A DNA stretch of 64,000 bases from NCBI RefSeq assembly GCF_965200405.1, contig NZ_OZ241356.1, positions 992,001-1,056,000 on the forward strand, written 5' to 3'. A program made the translations under genes and the position numbers. The stretch's first letter is position 1; each line of letters starts with the position of its first letter. This document shows, one piece after another, positions 59,478-64,000 of the stretch. The notes below the pieces were generated by a model. That model saw only the letters and a list, made by a program, of their open reading frames with translations, made no database searches and was not told where the DNA came from. This DNA is from Glacieibacterium sp965200405 (GTDB taxonomy: Bacteria; Pseudomonadota; Alphaproteobacteria; Sphingomonadales; Sphingomonadaceae).

Positions 59478-60785
59478 ATGAGCATTGCCACCACCGCCAC
59501 CTGGCGAAACACCCTGCCTGCCGCGATCCGGCCCTATACGGAGGCGGCACCGCTGGCGGCGCTGGCGCTGGGGATCTCGTCGGGGTTTCCGTACACGATG
59601 ATCGCGGCGACGCTGGCGAGCTGGCTGTCGGACGACGATATCGACATCAAGGCGGTGACGGCGTTCGCGCTGGTGCTGCTGCCGTATAATCTCAAGTTCC
59701 TCTGGGCCTGGGTGATCGAGGGGGTGCGGCTGCCGGGGCTGGGGCGGCTGGGCCAGCGGGTGTCGTGGATCATCCTGGCGGGCGCGCTGGTGATGGCGGC
59801 GGTGATCAACCTCGGGCTGCATCCGCCGTCGGGCGGGCTGGCGGCGACGGCGTTCGCAGCGCTGCTGGTTGGCATCGCGGGAGCGACCTACGACATCGTC
59901 ATCGACGGCTACCGCATCGAGCTGCTGACCGCCGAGCAGCTCGGCGTCGGGTCGGGCATGTCGCAATATGGCTGGCGCATCGGCGCGGCGGCCGCGGGCG
60001 GACTGGCACTGGTGCTGGCGCAGCATTCGGGCTGGCCGCTGGCTTATTTCGTCTGCTCGGGCTTTGCCCTGTTCGCGGTCGGCGCGGCGCTGATCATGGG
60101 CGAGCCGGAGCGGCCGGCGGAACCGGCGGGGCGCCGCAAAGTCGATCTTGGCCGCGCCATCGTCGGGCCGTTCGTCGAGTTCTTCCAGCGCCGCGGCTCG
60201 GTGCTGATCCTGGTGTTCATCCTGCTCCACAAGATCGGCGACACGCTGGCCAACCTGACCTTCCGGCCGCTGTTCAAGGCGCTGGGCTATACCAAGGACG
60301 AGATCGCCATCTACGACGTCGGCGTCGGCTTCTGGACGCTGCTGCTCGGCATCTTCGTCGGCGGCATCCTGTACACGCGGCTCGGGCTGAAGCGGTCGGT
60401 GCTGGTGTCGCTGGTGCTGATGGGCGTGTCGAACCTGAGCTTTGCCGGGCTGGCGATGGCGGGGCACAGCAACCTCGCGATGGCGGCGGCGATCGGCTTC
60501 GAGAATTTCTGCTCGGGCGTCGGCGGGGTCGCGGTGGTCGCCTATTTCTCGGCGCTGGCGAACCTGCGCTTCACGGCGGCGCAATATGCGCTGATCTCGG
60601 CGGCGGCGAGCATCGTCGGGCGGCTGGTCACCGGAACGAGTGCCGGCGCGATGATCAAGGCGCTCGGCTTCGTCGACTATTACCTGCTCACCACGCTGGC
60701 GGCGGTGCCCGGTATCCTGTTGTTCCTGTACATGTTGAAGCGCGGGCTGGTGGTCGAGCCGGGGGAGTCTGCGACACTGTCATAA
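59478..60785 (+). CDS. AmpG-like MFS permease
   Basis: 435 residues with about 12 membrane helices. Family stretches: LALGISSGFPYTMIAATLAS; DIDIKAVTAFALVLLPYNLK FLWA-type region; GIAGATYDIVIDGYRIELLT; and GSGMSQYGWRIGAAAAGGLA. These match AmpG, which imports muropeptides (anhydromuramyl peptides) for cell-wall recycling and affects beta-lactamase induction. It is divergent from the Rieske gene. Confidence 0.85.
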   Translation: MSIATTATWRNTLPAAIRPYTEAAPLAALALGISSGFPYTMIAATLASWLSDDDIDIKAVTAFALVLLPYNLKFLWAWVIEGVRLPGLGRLGQRVSWIILAGALVMAAVINLGLHPPSGGLAATAFAALLVGIAGATYDIVIDGYRIELLTAEQLGVGSGMSQYGWRIGAAAAGGLALVLAQHSGWPLAYFVCSGFALFAVGAALIMGEPERPAEPAGRRKVDLGRAIVGPFVEFFQRRGSVLILVFILLHKIGDTLANLTFRPLFKALGYTKDEIAIYDVGVGFWTLLLGIFVGGILYTRLGLKRSVLVSLVLMGVSNLSFAGLAMAGHSNLAMAAAIGFENFCSGVGGVAVVAYFSALANLRFTAAQYALISAAASIVGRLVTGTSAGAMIKALGFVDYYLLTTLAAVPGILLFLYMLKRGLVVEPGESATLS

Positions 60786-60824
60786 TTCTCGGTTAAGGCG
60801 AGGCCGCAGCGGTTGGCGGGGGCG

Positions 60825-61670
60825 ATGACGAGCATGCTACAAGCAACGGCAGTGGCGGCGGACTGGTTGGCGATGACGCCGTCTATCCACCGCGCCGGGC
60901 AGCTGGACGTCCGGCTGGCGACCTCTCCGGAGGAGATCGGCGCGGCCCAGGCGCTGCGCTACCAGATCTTCTATGAGGAGATGGGCGCGGCGGCGGCGCC
61001 CCACATGACCGCGGCGCAGCGCGATATCGACGATTACGACGCGGTCTGCGACCATCTGCTGGTCATCGACCACGGCTTCGACGGTCGGCCGCATGTCGTC
61101 GGCACCTACCGCCTGCTCCGCCAGATGGTCGCGCAGCTCAACCGCGGCTTCTACTCCGCCGGGGAGTATGACCTGTCGCCGCTGATCGCCGCGTCCGCCA
61201 CGACCGGCCAGCTGCTCGAGCTCGGCCGCAGCTGCGTCGCGCCGGCGTACCGCAACAATGCGACGATCACGCTGTTGTGGCGGGGTATTGCCAGCTACCT
61301 CCAGACCCATTCGATCGGCCATATGTTCGGCTGTGCCTCGCTCCACGGCAGCGATGCGGCGGCGCATGCGGCGGAGCTGAGCTATCTTTACCACCACCAC
61401 CTCGCCCCGCCGGAGCTGCGCGCCCGCGCCCTGCCGGAGCATTATGTCGACATGAACCGCATCGCGCCGACCGCCTTCGATGCGCGCGCCGCGTCGAAGG
61501 CGCTGCCGCCGCTGGTCAAGGGCTACCTCCGCGTCGGTGCGATGATCGGCGACGGCGCCTATGTCGACCGGCAGTTCAACACCACCGACATCTTCGTGGT
61601 GATGCCGGTCGAGCGCATCACCAAGCGCTATGCCGGGCGCTTCGAGGTCGGGCCGAACGACACCAACTAG
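60825..61670 (+). CDS. GNAT-fold acyltransferase (OlsB/ornithine-acyltransferase-like)
   Basis: 281 residues from an ATG at 60825 (GGCGGGG upstream). The pattern LDVRLATSPEEIGAAQALRY, QIFYEEMG, then DDYDAVCDHLLVID and LELGRSCVAPAYRNNATITL is that of the OlsB family, which transfers a fatty acyl group from ACP to ornithine, the first step of ornithine-lipid synthesis. No OlsA (lyso-ornithine-lipid acyltransferase) is adjacent, so the assignment rests on family resemblance. Confidence 0.78.
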   Translation: MTSMLQATAVAADWLAMTPSIHRAGQLDVRLATSPEEIGAAQALRYQIFYEEMGAAAAPHMTAAQRDIDDYDAVCDHLLVIDHGFDGRPHVVGTYRLLRQMVAQLNRGFYSAGEYDLSPLIAASATTGQLLELGRSCVAPAYRNNATITLLWRGIASYLQTHSIGHMFGCASLHGSDAAAHAAELSYLYHHHLAPPELRARALPEHYVDMNRIAPTAFDARAASKALPPLVKGYLRVGAMIGDGAYVDRQFNTTDIFVVMPVERITKRYAGRFEVGPNDTN

Positions 61671-61738
61671 CGCTTTGCCGCGCATGGGGGCATGAATGGT
61701 CCGGCATCCCGCCGACGCGGGAGCCGGGGAGAGACCAG

Positions 61739-62446
61739 ATGCTCAAGCTTATCATCGGCAACCGGACCTATTCGAGCTGGTCGTTGCGCGGCTGGCTGGC
61801 GTGCAAGATCTCGGCACTGGATTTCGAAACCGTCGTCGTGCCGATGGACACGCCGGAGTGGGACAGCGGCGCGTCGAAGGCGCTGATGCCCGCGGGCAAG
61901 GTGCCGGTGCTGTGGGACGGCGCCGACATCGCGGTTTGGGACAGCCTGGCGATCATCGACTGGCTGGCCGACAAGGTCCGGAACGCGCGCGTCAGCCGCG
62001 GGCATTTCTGGCCGCAGGACAATTTCGCCGCCCGCGCCCTGGCCCGGTCGATCACTGCGGAAATGCACGCCGGTTTCCAGGCGCTGCGCCAGGGCTGCCC
62101 GATGAACCTCGCCTCCAATTTCCCCGATTTCGAGCCGACGCCGGAGATCCTGGCGGACGCCGCGCGCATCGACCGGCTGTGGACCGAGGCGCGGACCCGC
62201 TTCGGCAGCACCGCCGATGTCGCGCACGAGGGGCCGTTCCTGTTCGGCTCGTTCGGCGCCGCCGATGCGATGTACGCGCCGGTCGTCACGCGCTTCCGCA
62301 CCTATGGCCTGCCGATGGGCGACGTCTCGCGCGCCTATGTCGAGGCGGTCGCGGCGCATCCGTGGATGGTCGAGTGGACCGCCGACGCCAAGGCCGAGGA
62401 TTATCCGTTCGCGCGCTATCTCGTCCCGGGCGGCGTTCCGGCTTGA
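61739..62446 (+). CDS. Glutathione S-transferase
   Basis: 235 residues from an ATG at 61739. The thioredoxin-fold N-domain opens LIIGNRTYSSWSLRGWLACK with the glutathione-site Ser in SSWS. GKVPVLWDGADIAVWDSLAI contains the cis-Pro and the Asp-Ser that holds the gamma-glutamyl group. An all-helical C-domain follows (about 90-235). It is a cytoplasmic detoxification enzyme; the actual substrate is unknown. Confidence 0.88.
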   Translation: MLKLIIGNRTYSSWSLRGWLACKISALDFETVVVPMDTPEWDSGASKALMPAGKVPVLWDGADIAVWDSLAIIDWLADKVRNARVSRGHFWPQDNFAARALARSITAEMHAGFQALRQGCPMNLASNFPDFEPTPEILADAARIDRLWTEARTRFGSTADVAHEGPFLFGSFGAADAMYAPVVTRFRTYGLPMGDVSRAYVEAVAAHPWMVEWTADAKAEDYPFARYLVPGGVPA

Positions 62447-62495
62447 CCCGGCGGCGGCGGACCCTACCGTCCCGCGACCAATCGAACGGAGCCAG

Positions 62496-64000
62496 ATGAA
62501 GACTTTCCACGCCGCCACGGCCGCGATCGCCGTGCTCGCCAGCCAACTCGCCAGCGCCGCCGAGCCGGTGTTCTCGCCCGACCGGGTCAAGGCCGACGTC
62601 ACCTTCCTGGCGGACGATCTGCTGGAGGGGCGCGGCACCGGCACGCGCGGCCACGAGATCGCGGCGAAATACGTCGCGGCGCAGTTCGCACAGGCCGGGC
62701 TGGTCCCCGGCGCCAAGGACGGCAGCTGGTTCCAGCGCATCACCCTGCAGCAGCGCCAGCTGACCGGCGAGACCGCCAGCGTCACCATCACCGGCCCTGC
62801 CGGCGCGCAGACCTGGAAGCACGCCACCTCGGTCATCGTCGCGACCAGCGACAGCGAAGCGGCGACCGACGTGTCCGCCCCCCTGGTCTTCGTCGGCTAT
62901 GGCATCGACGCACCGAAGCAGGGCTTCGACGATTACCGTAACCTCGACGTGCGCGGCAAGATCGTCGTCGTGCTGGCCGGTATACCGCGCGGCGACCCGA
63001 GCGAGACGCTGGCGCACCTGCAGACCCAGAAGGCGGTGATGGCGGCGGCGCACGGCGCCATCGGCACGATCTCGATCTCGACGCTGGACGGTCGCAAGCG
63101 CCGCCCGTGGAACCGCAGCGTCGCCAGCGCCGACGTGCCGCGCATGACCTGGGTCGCCGCCGACGGCAAGGCGCACGTCAACGCCCCCGAGATCAAGGCC
63201 GGCGCCTCCCTCGACGTCGTCGCCGCCGAGGCTGCCTTCGCCGGCGCCCCGACCAGCCTCGCCAAGGTCCTGGCCCAGGCCGACAAGCCCGGCGGCCATC
63301 CCAAGGGCTTCGCGCTCAAGACCAGCGCCCGCATCCAGGCGCACACCAAGTTCGAGACGCTGACCACGCCCGAGGTCATCGGCATGATCCCGGGCAGCGA
63401 CCCGACGCTCAAGAACGAGGCCGTCGTGCTGATGGCGCACCTCGACCATCTGGGCATGAAAGCCGATGGCGACGGCGACCGCATCTACAACGGCGCGCTC
63501 GACAATGCCGCGGGCGTCGCGGTGATGCTGGAGGTGGCGCGCGGGTTCGCCGGTGACGCGGTCAAGCCGAAGCGCTCGCTGCTGTTCGTCGCCAACACCG
63601 CCGAGGAAAAGGGCCTGCTGGGCGCCGAGTCCTTCGCCAACGACCCAAGCGTGCCGATCGGCAACATCGTCAGCGTCGTCGACCTCGACCAGCCGATGCT
63701 GCTGTACGATTTCACCGACGTCGTCGCCTTCGGTGCCGATCACTCGACGCTGGGCCAGTCGGTCGCCAAGGCGGCGGGCGAGGCGGGCATCAAGCTGGCG
63801 GGCGACCCGATGCCGGAGGAGACGATCTTCGTCCGCTCCGACCATTACACCTTCGTCAAGCGCGGCGTCCCGGCGATCCTGCTGGCCACCGGCTATGCCA
63901 ATGGCGGCGAGGCGGCGTGGACCAAGTTCATGTCGACCAACTACCACCAGGTCTCCGACGACCTGTCGCAGCCGATCAACTGGGCGTCCGGCGCCAAATA
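62496..64000 (+). CDS. M28-family zinc metallopeptidase, cut by the right edge
   Basis: At least 501 residues; the frame is still open at 64000. The ATG at 62496 has ACGGAG upstream. There is a signal peptide (HAATAAIAVLASQLASAAEP) and a PA-like insert domain (about 125-260). The peptidase domain has zinc ligands in LMAHLDHLG (His), NGALDNAAGVAVML (Asp), TAEEKGLLGAES (catalytic and ligand Glu), VVDLDQP (Asp) and NYHQVSDD (His). It is a periplasmic or secreted aminopeptidase of the family that also includes glutamate-carboxypeptidase-like enzymes. Confidence 0.9.
   Translation, partial: MKTFHAATAAIAVLASQLASAAEPVFSPDRVKADVTFLADDLLEGRGTGTRGHEIAAKYVAAQFAQAGLVPGAKDGSWFQRITLQQRQLTGETASVTITGPAGAQTWKHATSVIVATSDSEAATDVSAPLVFVGYGIDAPKQGFDDYRNLDVRGKIVVVLAGIPRGDPSETLAHLQTQKAVMAAAHGAIGTISISTLDGRKRRPWNRSVASADVPRMTWVAADGKAHVNAPEIKAGASLDVVAAEAAFAGAPTSLAKVLAQADKPGGHPKGFALKTSARIQAHTKFETLTTPEVIGMIPGSDPTLKNEAVVLMAHLDHLGMKADGDGDRIYNGALDNAAGVAVMLEVARGFAGDAVKPKRSLLFVANTAEEKGLLGAESFANDPSVPIGNIVSVVDLDQPMLLYDFTDVVAFGADHSTLGQSVAKAAGEAGIKLAGDPMPEETIFVRSDHYTFVKRGVPAILLATGYANGGEAAWTKFMSTNYHQVSDDLSQPINWASGAK

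Noticed and set aside
62286..63947. 553-codon ORF antisense to the M28 peptidase
   Set aside because: Low-complexity Arg/Gly/Val sequence; the plus strand carries the zinc-ligand motifs.
1..64000. CRISPR arrays, rRNA operons, intact tRNA genes, insertion sequences
   Set aside because: I looked for regularly spaced repeats, rRNA landmarks, complete cloverleafs and transposase ORFs and found none that hold up.

Overview
The window reads as an alphaproteobacterium of the order Sphingomonadales. The core part is GC-rich with strong third-position GC. It has two large TonB-dependent receptors, a protein ending in a PEPxxWA-type sorting tail (VPEPASWALMIGG), a Crp/Fnr regulator of the kind common there, and an orphan NepR-like anti-sigma factor. 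No rRNA, intact tRNA or CRISPR array is visible.

Positions 1 to about 22,523 are accessory DNA and look like the right part of an integrated element. The best evidence is at 22,476-22,523. This is the 3' half of a tRNA-Phe gene (anticodon loop TTGAAAA, T-arm, acceptor strand and CCA) with no 5' half, as left when an element inserts into a tRNA gene. The other end, and any tyrosine integrase, would lie left of the window. From left to right the element carries: a ribbon-helix-helix protein and a divergent HTH protein; a tightly overlapping replication operon (804-4343) ending in a CHC2/Toprim primase and a DUF3987 helicase-like protein; a repeat-rich, AT-rich stretch that may be an origin (4344-4544); a DUF5681 protein and small membrane ORFs; a serine resolvase; a leftward block of small genes including a retropepsin-like protease; a rightward block ending in a pectate-lyase-fold tailspike (10,904-12,904); an RTX protein; a PEP-CTERM protein; an EAL-domain protein; and a zone of small genes with frameshifts and in-frame amber codons (about 18.9-22.1 kb). 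No capsid, portal or terminase gene is present here, so this is a partial view of a prophage or related island, or a decaying one.

From 23,054 to the right edge the window is ordinary chromosome. A TonB receptor and a secreted cupin protein face each other and share an 18-of-20 palindromic operator. A Crp/Fnr regulator and a second TonB receptor follow. Next is an organosulfur cluster: a leftward operon ssuC-ssuB-(cysteine-dioxygenase-like plus triple rhodanese fusion)-ssuD-ssuA, a divergent LysR regulator, then a TauD-type dioxygenase and a thioredoxin-fold peroxidase. Together these would import sulfonates (the second TonB receptor possibly serving the outer membrane), cleave the C-S bond by two alternative oxygenases, and handle sulfite or sulfane sulfur.

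A three-gene signalling operon follows: FixJ-like regulator, two-domain KaiC-like ATPase and FixL-like kinase (40,612-44,365). The rest is mainly housekeeping: methionine aminopeptidase, RadC, PEP carboxylase, a precorrin-2 dehydrogenase with a truncated methyltransferase tail, an Atm1-type ABC exporter, a proline-iminopeptidase-like hydrolase, the YifB/ComM ATPase, an FAD monooxygenase, a DctA/GltP-type symporter, a ParDE toxin-antitoxin pair, a Rieske oxygenase, an AmpG-like permease, an acyltransferase-like GNAT protein, a glutathione S-transferase and an M28 peptidase cut by the right edge.
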